Below are positions 1-9,502 of a DNA stretch of 64,000 nt, in pieces (within the stretch, counting starts at the first letter, position 1; every line of letters begins with the position of its first letter). Source of the stretch: Persicobacter sp. CCB-QB2 (lineage in GTDB: Bacteria; Bacteroidota; Bacteroidia; Cytophagales; Cyclobacteriaceae); contig NZ_LBGV01000001.1 of assembly GCF_001274635.1 (NCBI RefSeq), positions 3,596,001-3,660,000 of the forward strand, written 5' to 3'. The translations under genes were made by a program, and so were the position numbers. The notes under the pieces were generated by a model, which saw nothing but the letters and a program-made list of their open reading frames with translations, was not told the DNA's origin and made no database searches.

Positions 1-1513
1 ACTTTTGAATAGTTGCTTCACTGGCTTTGGGATTGGCAATCTTTAGCTTATCATAAAGCGTCTGGTTGTCATGACAGGATACGTAGTTGACGCACTGTGA
101 AGGTTTGTTGGCCCAGGGAGCTTTACTATAATTGATTTTATTGTAATTGATCTGATCGTGCTGGATAGCGCCGACGATACCGAACTTTATGCTTTCTTTC
201 AGGTCAAACTGACCTCCGATATAACCACTTTCTTCATCATAAAAAACAGATCCTTTTACTGCATCTCGCATATCATCTGAAAAAGCGGCAACATCAGTTA
301 ATTGGGTTGTATTTATTTTTAAGGCCTGTTCATCTGCCGGAAGCGGAGAGGCTGCCGCATTCCAGCCTTCGCCATAAACGTAAATAGAAGGATCAATCTC
401 TTTTAATGCTGCTGACAACTGGTTCATGGTTTCAATATCATGAATGGCCATAAGATCAAAACGGAAACCATCCAGATGGTATTCTTTGGCCCAGTATTTA
501 CAGGATTCAATGATGTATTTCCGCATCATCGGATGTTCAGAGGCGGTTTCGTTACCACAGGCAGAGGCGTCAGAAAAGGTTCCATCCTCATTATGACGGT
601 AGTAATAGCCCGGAGATTCCAGGTTGAAGTTAGCATCCTCGGTAAAACCGGTATGGTTGTACACCACATCTAACACCACCCGAATGCCTTGTTCATGAAA
701 TCCTTTGACCATTTCTTTAAACTCCCGGATTCTCACTGCGGGCTCATAAGGATCGGTAGCGTAAGAACCTTCGGGGACATTATAATTTTGAGGATCATAT
801 CCCCAGTTAAATTGTGGTTCGTCCAGTTTACTCTCATCCACGGAGCGGTAATCAAAGGCAGGTAAAAGGTGTACATGCGTCACTCCCATTTCCTTAATAT
901 GGTCAATACCAGTTGCGAGTCCTTCCGGCGATTTGGTGCCTTTTTCTACTAAGCCTAAAAATTTGCCCGGATATTGACTGCCACTGGTTTCAGAGATGGT
1001 AACATCCCTCACATGAAGCTCATATAAGATAATATCGTTTGGGCGGGCAAGTAATGGCCGTTTATCTGCCTCCCAACCTTCCGGATCGGTCTTGGTTAAA
1101 TCAATTACCTGAGCACGTTTCCCATTTACACCAACGGCTTGGGCATAAATGCCCGGGGTCTCCTCCAGCATCTCTTTGCCAATGTGGACCTGATAGGTAT
1201 AAAATCTCCCTTCCTGATTCCCATTGACCACTAGCTTCCATAGGCCATCTTTTTCATTGGATTTCAACATGGAAATGGTCTCTACAGGACTTCCCCCCTC
1301 TCCCTTCTCATAAAAATGAAGGTCTACCGCTGTTGCAGTGGGTGACCATACTTTAAATGTGGACTTTTCTGGGCTGAATTCAGGCCAAAGATCCCCGTGA
1401 TATTCCGGGTAATCCAGGTAACTGTCGAACTTGGGGACAGCGGGGCCGCAACTAATCAGCAGTCCTGTCATGATAATTAGCAAGAGGTTGGAGAAATAAA
1501 GATTGCCTTTCAT
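1..1513 (-). CDS. pulA: Type I pullulanase (GH13), partial, runs off the left edge
   Basis: Debranching enzyme hydrolysing alpha-1,6 links of glycogen, starch or pullulan. I translated the minus strand from the ATG at 1513 and the frame stays open to base 1 (504 residues seen, C-terminus outside the window). The N-terminus is a lipoprotein signal with lipobox LISC near residue 22. A CBM48-like segment (FKVWSPTATAV) follows, then the type I pullulanase hallmarks YELHVRD and NWGYDPQNY. The GH13 regions are present: VVYNHTG, GFRFDLM (nucleophile Asp about residue 353), YGEGW (acid/base Glu about 382) and SCHDN (about 482). The lipid anchor suggests export to the cell envelope. The upstream neighbour purM ends before a hairpin, so this gene is probably transcribed alone. 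Confidence 0.93.
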   Translation of the reverse strand, partial: MKGNLYFSNLLLIIMTGLLISCGPAVPKFDSYLDYPEYHGDLWPEFSPEKSTFKVWSPTATAVDLHFYEKGEGGSPVETISMLKSNEKDGLWKLVVNGNQEGRFYTYQVHIGKEMLEETPGIYAQAVGVNGKRAQVIDLTKTDPEGWEADKRPLLARPNDIILYELHVRDVTISETSGSQYPGKFLGLVEKGTKSPEGLATGIDHIKEMGVTHVHLLPAFDYRSVDESKLDEPQFNWGYDPQNYNVPEGSYATDPYEPAVRIREFKEMVKGFHEQGIRVVLDVVYNHTGFTEDANFNLESPGYYYRHNEDGTFSDASACGNETASEHPMMRKYIIESCKYWAKEYHLDGFRFDLMAIHDIETMNQLSAALKEIDPSIYVYGEGWNAAASPLPADEQALKINTTQLTDVAAFSDDMRDAVKGSVFYDEESGYIGGQFDLKESIKFGIVGAIQHDQINYNKINYSKAPWANKPSQCVNYVSCHDNQTLYDKLKIANPKASEATIQK

Positions 1514-1644
1514 TTGAGTAACGTTAATGACACCTAAAAATAATGCAATGAGCTTAAGTTTACCAGCACTTTATGGGCAGATGAGCTCATTGGTGTAATT
1601 TTATTGTCATAAGTCGGCTTTGGATACAAAGTTTTTGATTTGAA

Positions 1645-1700
1645 TAAAAAAAGCAATCTGAGGCGGCCAATTAATTGAAATCCGACAAAGATTGCTTTTC
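1645..1700 (-). terminator. Hairpin terminator downstream of purM
   Basis: Inverted repeat AAGCAATCT (1651-1659) / AGATTGCTT (1689-1697) is flanked by A-rich and T-rich runs, so it could stop transcripts on either strand. It follows the purM stop at 1749. Confidence 0.7.
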
Positions 1701-1748
1701 CTTTTATTAGGCCTTCCGCTAATGGAAAGCATAATATTGATTGCAGCA

Positions 1749-2915
1749 TTAATATTCGAACGTACCGTTCTGTGTTTTCAGCGTTACCTTTTTGCTATCC
1801 GCAGCTTCAACTCGGCCAATGATTTGTGCTTCTACGCCAAAAGACTTGGAGATGTCGATAATCTCCTGTGCATATTGCTCCTCCAGGTATACTTCTAATC
1901 GGTGACCCATATTGAAAACCTTGTACATCTCTTTCCAGTCGGTTCCACTTTCCTGATGGATCAATTTGAACAATGGAGGAATATCAAAGAAGTTATCTTT
2001 GATTACATGGATGTTGTCACCAATGAAATGGCCCACTTTTGTTTGGGCTCCGCCTGAACAGTGTACCATTCCATCAATATGCTGACGGTGATTTTTAAAG
2101 ATTTCCTGGGCTATTGGTGCATAAGTACGCGTAGCAGACAATACCAATTTGCCAGCATCTAATGGACTGCCTTCAACGGCATCCGTTAATTTACAAGATC
2201 CTGAGAAGATCAGGTCAGCGGGAACAGCTCCATCAAAAGCTTCCGGATATTTCTCCATATAGATCTTGTTGAAGACATCGTGACGTGCGGAAGTAAGACC
2301 ATTTGAGCCCATTCCACCGTTATACTGATCTTCATAGTTGGCCTGGCCATAGGATGCCAATCCCACAATGACATTGCCAGGCTTAATATTATGGTTAGAA
2401 ATTACATCAGCACGCTTCATACGAGCAGTGACAGTTGAATCAACGATAACCGTTCTTACCAAGTCTCCCACATCAGCAGTTTCGCCACCTGTAGAGATAA
2501 TGTTGATGCCATTGTCGCGTAGCATTTGCAATACTTCCTCGGTACCATTGATCAAAGCGGCGATCACTTCACCCGGGATCAGGTTTTTGTTTCTTCCGAT
2601 GGTGGAGGAAAGCAGAATATTATCTGTAGCGCCGACACAGATCAGGTCATCAATGTTCATGATAACCGCATCCTGTGCAATTCCTTTCCATACCGAAAGG
2701 TCACCGGTTTCTTTCCAATACATATAGGCTAGTGAGGACTTCGTTCCTGCGCCATCAGCATGCATAATGTTACAGTAAGCGGGGTCTCCGCCCAGGTAAT
2801 CTTCTACAATTTTACAAAACGCCTGAGGGTAAAGCCCTTTGTCCACATTTTTAATCGCATTGTGTACGTCTTCCTTGGAAGCCGATACACCCCTTTGCAT
2901 GTATCTTTCGTTCAT
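1749..2915 (-). CDS. purM: Phosphoribosylformylglycinamidine cyclo-ligase
   Basis: AIR synthetase, the fifth step of de novo purine synthesis (FGAM + ATP to AIR), cytosolic. The protein has the PurM/AIRS fold signatures HADGAGTKSS near the N-terminus, the metal-binding stretch MNIDDLICVGA and the glycine-rich STGGETAD. The start is set at ATG 2915 (388 aa). The longer open frame begins at a TTG that lies inside the promoter -7 element TACCTTTG and so cannot be translated from that promoter. The gene stands alone between hairpins and is divided from the PorE-like gene upstream by about 250 bp. Confidence 0.95.
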   Translation of the reverse strand: MNERYMQRGVSASKEDVHNAIKNVDKGLYPQAFCKIVEDYLGGDPAYCNIMHADGAGTKSSLAYMYWKETGDLSVWKGIAQDAVIMNIDDLICVGATDNILLSSTIGRNKNLIPGEVIAALINGTEEVLQMLRDNGINIISTGGETADVGDLVRTVIVDSTVTARMKRADVISNHNIKPGNVIVGLASYGQANYEDQYNGGMGSNGLTSARHDVFNKIYMEKYPEAFDGAVPADLIFSGSCKLTDAVEGSPLDAGKLVLSATRTYAPIAQEIFKNHRQHIDGMVHCSGGAQTKVGHFIGDNIHVIKDNFFDIPPLFKLIHQESGTDWKEMYKVFNMGHRLEVYLEEQYAQEIIDISKSFGVEAQIIGRVEAADSKKVTLKTQNGTFEY

Positions 2916-2939
2916 CGGTGGGAATGTTAAAATTTGTGG

Positions 2940-2947
2940 CAAAGGTA
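2940..2947 (-). promoter_or_regulatory. purM promoter, -7 element
   Basis: On the minus strand TACCTTTG matches the Bacteroidota -7 consensus TAnnTTTG, about 25 nt upstream of the ATG at 2915. No good -33 TTG is seen. Its position decides the purM start codon. Confidence 0.6.
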
Positions 2948-3121
2948 AAAGTATTGATTAGAAAACTAAAGCATGCTTTCTATAAATCTTCCTGAAATGC
3001 GTGGTAAAAGGAAGAATCAGTCAATTTTAGCCTGAAATGGAGGTGGTAGCCTAAGGCCAGGGGCAAATTTTTATTTGTTTTCAGGTGAAAAAAGGTTGTT
3101 TCTTGAAAATGTAGGGTAAAA

Positions 3122-3152
3122 AAAAAGCATCCGGAATCCGAATGCTTTTCTT
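3122..3152 (-). terminator. Terminator of the PorE-like gene
   Basis: AAAAGCAT / ATGCTTTT inverted repeat with A- and T-runs, starting just past the frame-corrected stop at 3169. In the uncorrected frame the gene would read through this hairpin, which supports the correction. Confidence 0.75.
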
Positions 3153-3168
3153 TTGTCCCAAAGTGGGT

Positions 3169-5200
3169 TTATTGTTCTTCCTCGTCTTCTCCCCCACCAA
3201 AGAATCGTTCTTCCAGGTCTTTGGACTGGTATTCCACTTTTTCCGCGGAAACTTTACGGGCATCCAGACCGATGATTTTAAACTCTGTACGTCGGTTTTT
3301 TTGTCGACCTTCCGGATTGTCGGAGCCATCCGGATTGGTATTGGCGGCAATGGGGTGCTTTCTCCGTATCCTTTTGCTTTCAGGCGATCTGCAGCGATGC
3401 CATTTTCAATTAAATAGGCTACCGCAGAATTGGCGCGACGCTGTGAAAGATCCTGATTGTAAAGGGCCTCACCCCGACTATCGGTATGGGAGCCGAGTTC
3501 AATGCGGATTTTCGGGTTATCCACCAGCAAATTCACCAGTTTATCCAGTTCTACCGCTGCATCGTCCCGGATATTGTCTTTGTCAAAGTCATAGTAAATA
3601 TTTTCGAGGACGATCGGCTTATCCAATACGATTTTATCTAGTACAATCTTGGTTTCGAAAACCACATTGGTGATGTTTTTGACTAGTCGCTCTTGCGGAA
3701 CGGTTTTTCCCACGGTGGAGAAGTCGGTACGGGAGGTCAGGTAATCCACTTTGGAACCAAATAGTACATAATTCTCTGCCGGATATACGCGGAAGCGGAA
3801 TTTACCATCCTCATTGGTGGTGGCTTCCCCCAGGATTTCTTCATTGGCGTCCATCAACTGCACCTGTGTGTCTTCCAGTATGTCCTCTGTTCCATCATCC
3901 CCGATCGTAACGGCAATACCAGTAAGATAGTAGTTCACTACCTTTAGCTCCGGATCATTATTGACGAAGGTATAGATGTCATCATCACCAGCGCCGCCTT
4001 CTCGGTTGGAAGAGAAAAAACCTTTATTCAGGGAAAATAAGAAAAGGCCAAAATCATCCGCAGGAGAGTTTATGGGTTTTCCCAAATTGCGTACCTGAAG
4101 TTTTCCATCCTTACGTTCAGCTACAAAAAGGTCTAAGCCACCATATCCGGGATGTCCTTCTGAGGCAAAATAGAGCTTCCCGTCATCGGAAAGGTAAGGA
4201 AAGGATTCATTATCCGCCGTATTAATTTTATTTCCAAGGTTTCTGACATTTCCCCAACGGCCACGAGCATCTTTTTTGGCTACGTAGATGTCGGTTCCTC
4301 CGAAACCACCATTGCGATTACTGGCAAAATAGAGTTGCTTGCCATCCGGGCTGAAGGCCGGAGCAGAGTCCCAGGCTTCAGGATCACTGGCAGCAATCAT
4401 CTTGGGTTCTGACCATTCGCCTTTTCGATATTTGGATTCATACAAATTCACATCCTGTGTGCCTTTGCGTCGACCGGTATTTCCGCGGGCAAAGATCATG
4501 GTTTTTCCATCCGGAGAGAAGGTGATGGTGCCTTCATTGGCTCCGTTGGAGTATAATTCTTTGATTTGTTCAGCCGTTTCGATCTCCACGCGTGCCCCTT
4601 TGGTCTTCACTTCCCAAATGTGAGTGAAAGGGGTGCCTGTAGCACGATAAATGTCGTTTCCTTCGCGGTTGGAGGTAAAGTATAATTTCCCCTTCGTGTA
4701 CACAGGTGCGTATTCCGCACTCGGGAATTGATGGCTTCCAGGTTTTTCACCCGATAGGTAGGTTCTTTATCTTCCTCGGCTAATAATAGCTCCAGGTTGT
4801 CCACATAATTGTTGCATAGGTCAATCACCTCGACATTTGAGGCACCTTGTAAGAAATAATCCAAATGATCCTTGGCCTCCTTGTACCTTTCATTGGCCAC
4901 TAGCGCTTTGGCATAATAGTAATTGGCCATTTCCTCCGGGGCTCCGGCACGTAAAGCTTCTTCATAATAGGGCAGGGCTTCTTTCAGGCGGTTGGAGAGC
5001 CGGTAAGATTCCGCAATCATATAGTTGGCCTCCGGGACAGCTTTGCCGGAGGCAGCCTGCTTCTTGAATTGCTTAAGTGCCAGTTCATATTCCCCTGCAT
5101 CATGTTTCTTATAGCCTTTTTTCAAGGCAAGATCTTGCAGGAAGCATCCGCTCAGGCTAATGGAAAGTGCCAAAAAGAGGCTTAAGGAAAATTTATTCAT
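3169..5200 (-). CDS. TPR / PD40 propeller / OmpA lipoprotein (PorE-like), with two apparent frameshifts
   Basis: Envelope protein with a lipoprotein signal (SLSGC), TPR helices about residues 25-150, PD40-type beta-propeller repeats (SPDGK, FASNRNGG, FSSNREGG) about 160-420, a carboxypeptidase-regulatory-like domain about 430-520, and a C-terminal OmpA peptidoglycan-binding domain (YYDFDKDNIR, SHTDSRG, RRANSAV, KGYGEST). This is the order known for PorE of the type IX secretion system; many Bacteroidota carry paralogs, so a T9SS role is only inferred. The frame breaks twice: near 4723-4725 (after ...EAINS) and near 3352-3355 (after GYGESTP). Both breaks lie in G/C runs. Adding one base at each gives a single 677-residue protein ending at 3169, just before its terminator. 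Uncorrected, it appears as two pieces (4607-5200 and 3081-4703). Confidence 0.85.
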
Positions 5201-5227
5201 AGTGTTGAATCGGGCGTTAGGCTAAGC

Positions 5228-5707
5228 TTAATTGAAAAATCGGGAAAGCCAGGAATCTTTGGCCGGAAGAATCCAGTTGTTCTCAAAGTCTTCTTTGGAT
5301 TGCACCACGGTATTGAACATAGGACTTTCCGCATGAATCTCTCCTGAAGCAATTTTACTTTTGAGGGCGTTCATTGGAAATCCTTCCGTAATTCCCTGAA
5401 AGTAGACGGTTGTTCTGTTGAATGGGTCGGTCTTATAATTTTCCGCCACCTGACGAACAAAGCCAACGGAGGAATCGATAGAACAACCGGTGGCTCCGGC
5501 GCTACTCTCATCCACGGCGATTATCAAAAAGCGACCTTCTTCCAACCGCATGGAGGCATGCAGATCTTTACCATGGGCTTGCCATTGATTCAAAAAGGTG
5601 ACGGCTTCTTGTTGCAGGTTCGTTTGTTCCTCTTCCGACAGGACACGGTCCAGACTATAGATCCATAATCTGGCAGAAGCGGGAAGTTCATTAAATGGTA
5701 CGTACAT
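5228..5707 (-). CDS. Conserved hypothetical protein (about 160 aa, Bacteroidota family)
   Basis: A 159-aa protein starting MYVPFNELP with no signal peptide or membrane segment. It resembles a small conserved Bacteroidota family sometimes labelled 'ABC transporter ATPase'. No Walker A or B motif is visible, so that label is not supported here. It lies 27 nt upstream of the PorE-like gene on the same strand and may be co-transcribed with it. Function unknown. Confidence 0.75.
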   Translation of the reverse strand: MYVPFNELPASARLWIYSLDRVLSEEEQTNLQQEAVTFLNQWQAHGKDLHASMRLEEGRFLIIAVDESSAGATGCSIDSSVGFVRQVAENYKTDPFNRTTVYFQGITEGFPMNALKSKIASGEIHAESPMFNTVVQSKEDFENNWILPAKDSWLSRFFN

Positions 5708-5874
5708 AATTTTATAAAAAGCTTTTTGACCAACAGCGTGTTGACCCTCAATCTTTCACAAAAATCTCGGCTTTCAATCTATTTACGAAAAAAAGGAGGA
5801 TATAATTGTCTGATTCACTCAAAAAAAATAAGTCTTTGAATATTTTTTAACAAAAAAGGGAAGTGAAAAGAAAC

Positions 5875-5907
5875 AAAAATGCCGGTTTTAGGCTTACCGG
5901 CATTTTT
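5875..5907 (-). terminator. Terminator after the Fe-S oxidoreductase pair
   Basis: AAAAATGCCGGT / ACCGGCATTTTT, a near-perfect stem with a short loop and T-runs on both sides. Confidence 0.8.
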
Positions 5908-6087
5908 ACTAAGAAGTATTTTTTTGAAATCCCCCGTCCAAAAGTACTTGCTTTGGTCAGGGGATTTCGAGGGCTGTAGCCCTGAAGTAAAATGGTTATT
6001 AGGAATAAGCATCCGGTGCATATGCTGTAGTTCAGCGGCACCGAATATTTTGGGCTTGTATCTAAAAAGATGCAAAGGTTATTTTTT
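5908..6087. other. Gene-free spacer with small palindromes
   Basis: No convincing coding frame. Small inverted repeats are seen (AATCCCC/GGGGATT; GAGGGCTGTAGCCCTG). It may be 3' UTR or a degenerate repeat remnant; no function can be assigned. Confidence 0.4.
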
Positions 6088-6885
6088 TTAAAGGATGTCT
6101 TCGGCTTCAGCAATTAATTCGGCCAAATCACGTACTTCTACTTCCCCTTCTTTTTCTTTATTCTTTACCCCATCGCTCATCATGGTCATGCAGAAGGGAC
6201 AACCGGAAGCAATAATCTTGGCGCCAGTATCTAGTGCCTCTTCCGTTCGCTCAATATTGATGTCTTTGTTGCCTTGCTCAGGTTCTTTAAACATTTGAGC
6301 ACCACCGGCTCCACAGCAGAGTCCTTTGGTTTTACACCTTTTCATTTCCACCAGTTCCGCATCCAGCGCTTCCAGTACTTTTCTTGGTGCTTCATAGACA
6401 TTATTGGCACGGCCGAGGTAACAGGAATCATGGAAGGTGATTTTCTTTCCTTTGAAAGCACCGCCTTCCGCTTTTACCTTGCCTTCATCGATGAGCTGTT
6501 GTAATATGGCAGAATGATGCATGACCTCGTATTTTCCCCCAAGAGCAGGGTATTCATTCTTCAGGGTATTGAAACAATGAGGGCAGGCGGTCACGATTTT
6601 GGTGATTTCATAGCCGTTCAACACCTGAATGTTAGACATGGCCTGCATTTGGAACAAAAATTCGTTTCCTGCTCTGCGGGCTGGGTCACCGGTACAGGTC
6701 TCTTCCTCTCCTAATACGGCGAACTTTATGCCCACCTTGTTGAGAATTTTCACAAAAGCCTTTGTCACTTTCTTGTATCGGTCATCGAAGGATCCGGCGC
6801 AACCAACCCAGAATAGAATATCCGGTTTTTCGCCTTTAGCGGCCAATTCGGCCATGGTAGGTATATGAATGATATTGTCAGACAT
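6088..6885 (-). CDS. CCG-domain (Fe-S) oxidoreductase, HdrB/GlpC-like
   Basis: A 265-aa soluble protein with cysteine clusters of the CCG family: GCAGSFD near residue 29, TACPHC near 100, DSCYLGR about 155, CCGAGG about 192 and GCPFC about 230. In heterodisulfide reductase HdrB and related subunits such motifs bind unusual Fe-S clusters and pass electrons to a membrane partner. It lies 21 nt downstream of the membrane Fe-S gene, so the two likely form one electron-transfer complex. The electron donor and acceptor cannot be told from sequence. In many aerobic Bacteroidota this pair is linked to quinone-dependent oxidation of an unidentified substrate. Confidence 0.85.
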   Translation of the reverse strand: MSDNIIHIPTMAELAAKGEKPDILFWVGCAGSFDDRYKKVTKAFVKILNKVGIKFAVLGEEETCTGDPARRAGNEFLFQMQAMSNIQVLNGYEITKIVTACPHCFNTLKNEYPALGGKYEVMHHSAILQQLIDEGKVKAEGGAFKGKKITFHDSCYLGRANNVYEAPRKVLEALDAELVEMKRCKTKGLCCGAGGAQMFKEPEQGNKDINIERTEEALDTGAKIIASGCPFCMTMMSDGVKNKEKEGEVEVRDLAELIAEAEDIL

Positions 6886-6906
6886 GGGAATCTCGGTTAG
6901 TGGGTT

Positions 6907-8235
6907 TTATTTGTTTTCTGCTTCGGTTTTCAGGTCATTCGCCCAGGAGAATCGGTCGGTTGGAGGGAATTTCCATGGGGCGAAGCTGGTTTCTACGTTT
7001 TGGAACATGGCATTCCATGATTGTGGGGTAGAGGATTCCTCCATGGCCATATAGCGGCGCATTTCCAGGATGATGGACAGCGGATCTATGGTGATCGGAC
7101 AGGCTTCTACGCAGGCGTTACAGGTGGTGCAGGCCAACAATTCCTCCTTGTTGATATAATCTCCGTAGAGGCTTTTCCCATCTTCCAGTCCTTTTCCGCC
7201 TTTGCTGATGCTCATGCCGACTTCTTCGGCACGATCACGGGTTTTCATCATAATCGCCCTTGGCGAAAGTGCCTTGCCAGTCATATTGGCGGGGCAGTTA
7301 TCGGTGCATCGGCCACATTCGGTACAGGCGTAGGCGTCCATCAGGTTTTTCCAGCTCAGGTCATTGATGTCTTTGGCGCCAAAGCGTGGAATTTCTGCCG
7401 GAGGAGGATCCGCCGGCATGCCGAGCATGGATTTCACTTCATTGGTGACATTGTCCATATTTTTGATTTCCCCTTTAGGCTTCAGGTTTGAGAAGTAAGT
7501 GTTGGGAAAGGCCAGGAATATGTGCAGGTGCTTGGAATAAGTGATGTAGAAAGCGAAGGCAAGAATGCCGACGATATGTCCCCACCAGCTGGCGCGTTCA
7601 ATAATGATGAGCGTATTATCACTCAATCCTGAGAAAAGGGGGACAAAGAAACCACTGAAAAAGAACTCCCCGGTAAGGGGGTAATGGGCGACGCCTCTGC
7701 TTTGCAACACCTGATCAGCACCATTCATGGCGAGAATAGCAAACATCAAAACGGTTTCGATGACCAATATTAAGGTGGCATCCAGAGTGGGCCAGCCCTT
7801 CATCTCGATTTTAGTAAAGCGGCTGAGCTTTAATACGTGGCGACGAATAAAGAAAACCACGCAGGAAAAGATAACGCCAATAGCCAGGAATTCAAAAAAG
7901 TTAATCAGTACCGGATAGAAGGAGCCCAGCACGGGGGCAAAGAGGCGATGCGTGCCTAATATCCCATCCAGAACGATTTCCAGAACTTCCAGATTGATTA
8001 ACAGAAAGCCCACATATATTAATAAGTGGAGGAAAGCGGGAATGGGGCGCTTGAACATCTTCTTTTGGCCAAAGGCAACCAGCAGCATGGTTTTTAGTCG
8101 CTCCATAGGTTGGTCGGTGCGGTCTTCCTCTTTACCTAGTAGAATGTTTTTTCGGATTTGCAGGATACGCCGCCCAATAAAATAGCCGGAAACAGCCAGC
8201 ACAGCCAAAAAGACGAGCTGAGAGATAAGGGTCAT
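6907..8235 (-). CDS. Membrane protein with two 4Fe-4S clusters (HdrE/NarI-HdrC-like fusion)
   Basis: A 442-aa protein whose N-terminal half has about five to six hydrophobic helices (first at residues 4-22) resembling NarI/HdrE haem-b or quinone-binding membrane domains. The C-terminal half carries two ferredoxin-type motifs, CTECGRCTDNCP (about 303-314) and CTTCNACVEACP (about 368-379). It is probably the membrane anchor that links the CCG subunit encoded just downstream to the quinone pool. ATG at 8235. The 400 bp upstream are non-coding but structured. Confidence 0.85.
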   Translation of the reverse strand: MTLISQLVFLAVLAVSGYFIGRRILQIRKNILLGKEEDRTDQPMERLKTMLLVAFGQKKMFKRPIPAFLHLLIYVGFLLINLEVLEIVLDGILGTHRLFAPVLGSFYPVLINFFEFLAIGVIFSCVVFFIRRHVLKLSRFTKIEMKGWPTLDATLILVIETVLMFAILAMNGADQVLQSRGVAHYPLTGEFFFSGFFVPLFSGLSDNTLIIIERASWWGHIVGILAFAFYITYSKHLHIFLAFPNTYFSNLKPKGEIKNMDNVTNEVKSMLGMPADPPPAEIPRFGAKDINDLSWKNLMDAYACTECGRCTDNCPANMTGKALSPRAIMMKTRDRAEEVGMSISKGGKGLEDGKSLYGDYINKEELLACTTCNACVEACPITIDPLSIILEMRRYMAMEESSTPQSWNAMFQNVETSFAPWKFPPTDRFSWANDLKTEAENK

Positions 8236-8281
8236 GTTGATTCGTGTTTTGTTTTGGGTCTTATTCAGGTTAACGCATAAA

Positions 8282-8411
8282 AACCAAATCGTAAAAGCCG
8301 GTATTCTGTCTTAAATCTCAGGGATCTCTCCTTTCCCTTTTCAACAGTTGAAAAAGGGGGCTCTATCCCCGGAATTTACGGCTTCTGTTCGGGTGTTATT
8401 AGCGTTTGGTT
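8282..8411. ncRNA. Candidate structured RNA (multibranched), strand unknown
   Basis: An outer stem AACCAAA (8282-8288) / TTTGGTT (8405-8411) encloses CGTAAA..CCGG (8290-8301) paired with CCGG..TTTACG (8369-8380). Inside are hairpins around GGGATCTCTCCTTTCCC, TTTTCAACAGTTGAAAA and GGGGCTCTATCCCC. The minus strand also has GACAGAATACCGGCTT, which resembles the 3' P4 strand of RNase P RNA. The full element is too short for RNase P and lacks its other conserved regions. It could be a leader of the Fe-S gene at 8235 or an independent RNA. No known family recognised. Confidence 0.35.
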
Positions 8412-8612
8412 TGGTTCAAATGGCCTTTTTGTTAATAATCAGGCACATCCTCTTATTTAATATAACCAATGTTTATAAATAAATGTCGATTAATACCATA
8501 AAATATTCTGCATGCAGAGTAATTTTTACATGATCAGGAGAAAAACCGGGCTTAATCAGAGAAAAAAGGGAGTAAGGTGGCGTAGAATTGTAGATTTTTT
8601 TGGTGATAGCGC

Positions 8613-8642
8613 TTGTGTTTAAAACAAAATGCCGTATGTTTG
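8613..8642 (+). promoter_or_regulatory. Promoter of the tRNA-Phe array
   Basis: TTG (8613-8615), 19 nt, TATGTTTG (8635-8642): an excellent Bacteroidota -33/-7 pair. Transcription would start about 10 nt before the first tRNA. Confidence 0.8.
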
Positions 8643-8658
8643 CAATCCGAAACGACAA

Positions 8659-8731
8659 GGTGCCTTAGCTCAGTTGGTAGAGCATCGGACTGAAAATCCG
8701 TGAGTCGGTGGTTCGAGTCCACTAGGCACCA
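8659..8731 (+). tRNA. tRNA-Phe (GAA), copy 1
   Basis: Complete cloverleaf, acceptor GGTGCCT/AGGCACC, anticodon GAA in CTGAAAA, T-arm GGTTCGAGTCC. CCA happens to follow in the DNA (8732-8734). Confidence 0.97.
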
Positions 8732-8795
8732 CCATTTTCGTACTCAGAAAGCCTAAGAAAGGCCTTTTGAGGAAGTTTCGGCAGGCAAACAAGAA

Positions 8796-8868
8796 GGTGC
8801 CTTAGCTCAGTTGGTAGAGCATCGGACTGAAAATCCGTGAGTCGGTGGTTCGAGTCCACTAGGCACCA
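8796..8868 (+). tRNA. tRNA-Phe (GAA), copy 2
   Basis: Same 73-nt sequence as copy 1; no encoded CCA. Confidence 0.97.
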
Positions 8869-8928
8869 CTCTTTTTTGTTTACGTCATTTTGGGGCGTCC
8901 TGAAATGGCAATCATCTTTGTTTAAGAA

Positions 8929-9001
8929 GGTGCCTTAGCTCAGTTGGTAGAGCATCGGACTGAAAATCCGTGAGTCGGTGGTTCGAGTCCACTAGGCACC
9001 A
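8929..9001 (+). tRNA. tRNA-Phe (GAA), copy 3
   Basis: Same 73-nt sequence as copy 1; no encoded CCA. Confidence 0.97.
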
Positions 9002-9032
9002 CTCTTTTTTTCCTGGGACACTATGAAATTAT

Positions 9033-9105
9033 GGTGCTTTAGCTCAGTTGGTAGAGCATCGGACTGAAAATCCGTGAGTCGGTGGTTCGAGTCCACTAAG
9101 CACCA
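9033..9105 (+). tRNA. tRNA-Phe (GAA), copy 4, compensatory acceptor variant
   Basis: Differs from the other copies only in the acceptor stem, GGTGCTT/AAGCACC: C to T on one side and G to A on the other keep the pair, so the gene looks functional. Confidence 0.96.
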
Positions 9106-9150
9106 CCCTTGTCCCAAGGGATAAAGGTGAGAGAATTTGAATAATAATTT

Positions 9151-9223
9151 GGTGCCTTAGCTCAGTTGGTAGAGCATCGGACTGAAAATCCGTGAGTCGG
9201 TGGTTCGAGTCCACTAGGCACCA
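9151..9223 (+). tRNA. tRNA-Phe (GAA), copy 5
   Basis: Same 73-nt sequence as copy 1. Confidence 0.97.
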
Positions 9224-9270
9224 CTTTATTTTGACTCCCTTGAGGAGTTTTCGAGGCAATGCAATTTGTT

Positions 9271-9343
9271 GGTGCCTTAGCTCAGTTGGTAGAGCATCGG
9301 ACTGAAAATCCGTGAGTCGGTGGTTCGAGTCCACTAGGCACCA
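9271..9343 (+). tRNA. tRNA-Phe (GAA), copy 6
   Basis: Same 73-nt sequence as copy 1; CCA follows in the DNA as in copy 1. Confidence 0.97.
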
Positions 9344-9390
9344 CCATTTCTTTTTTAGGAGATGGTGGAACACAAAAAGCAAAGCATTTC

Positions 9391-9463
9391 GGTGCCTTAG
9401 CTCAGTTGGTAGAGCATCGGACTGAAAATCCGTGAGTCGGTGGTTCGAGTCCACTAGGCACCA
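9391..9463 (+). tRNA. tRNA-Phe (GAA), copy 7
   Basis: Same 73-nt sequence as copy 1; last of the array, followed within 40 nt by a terminator. Confidence 0.97.
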
Positions 9464-9502
9464 CGATTTTGACTGTAAAAAGTCAACATCTGTTACAAAG
9501 AT

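Noticed and set aside
1534..1749. 71-codon minus-strand frame after purM
   Set aside because: It spans the purM terminator hairpin and has no protein character.
3169..5200. Two separate genes (TPR lipoprotein and OmpA protein)
   Set aside because: The two frames overlap out of phase, and family architecture places TPR, propeller and OmpA in a single chain. A missing base explains the split better.
8282..8411. RNase P RNA gene
   Set aside because: One strand matches the 3' P4 motif, but the element is about 130 nt and the conserved GAGGAAAGTCC region is absent.
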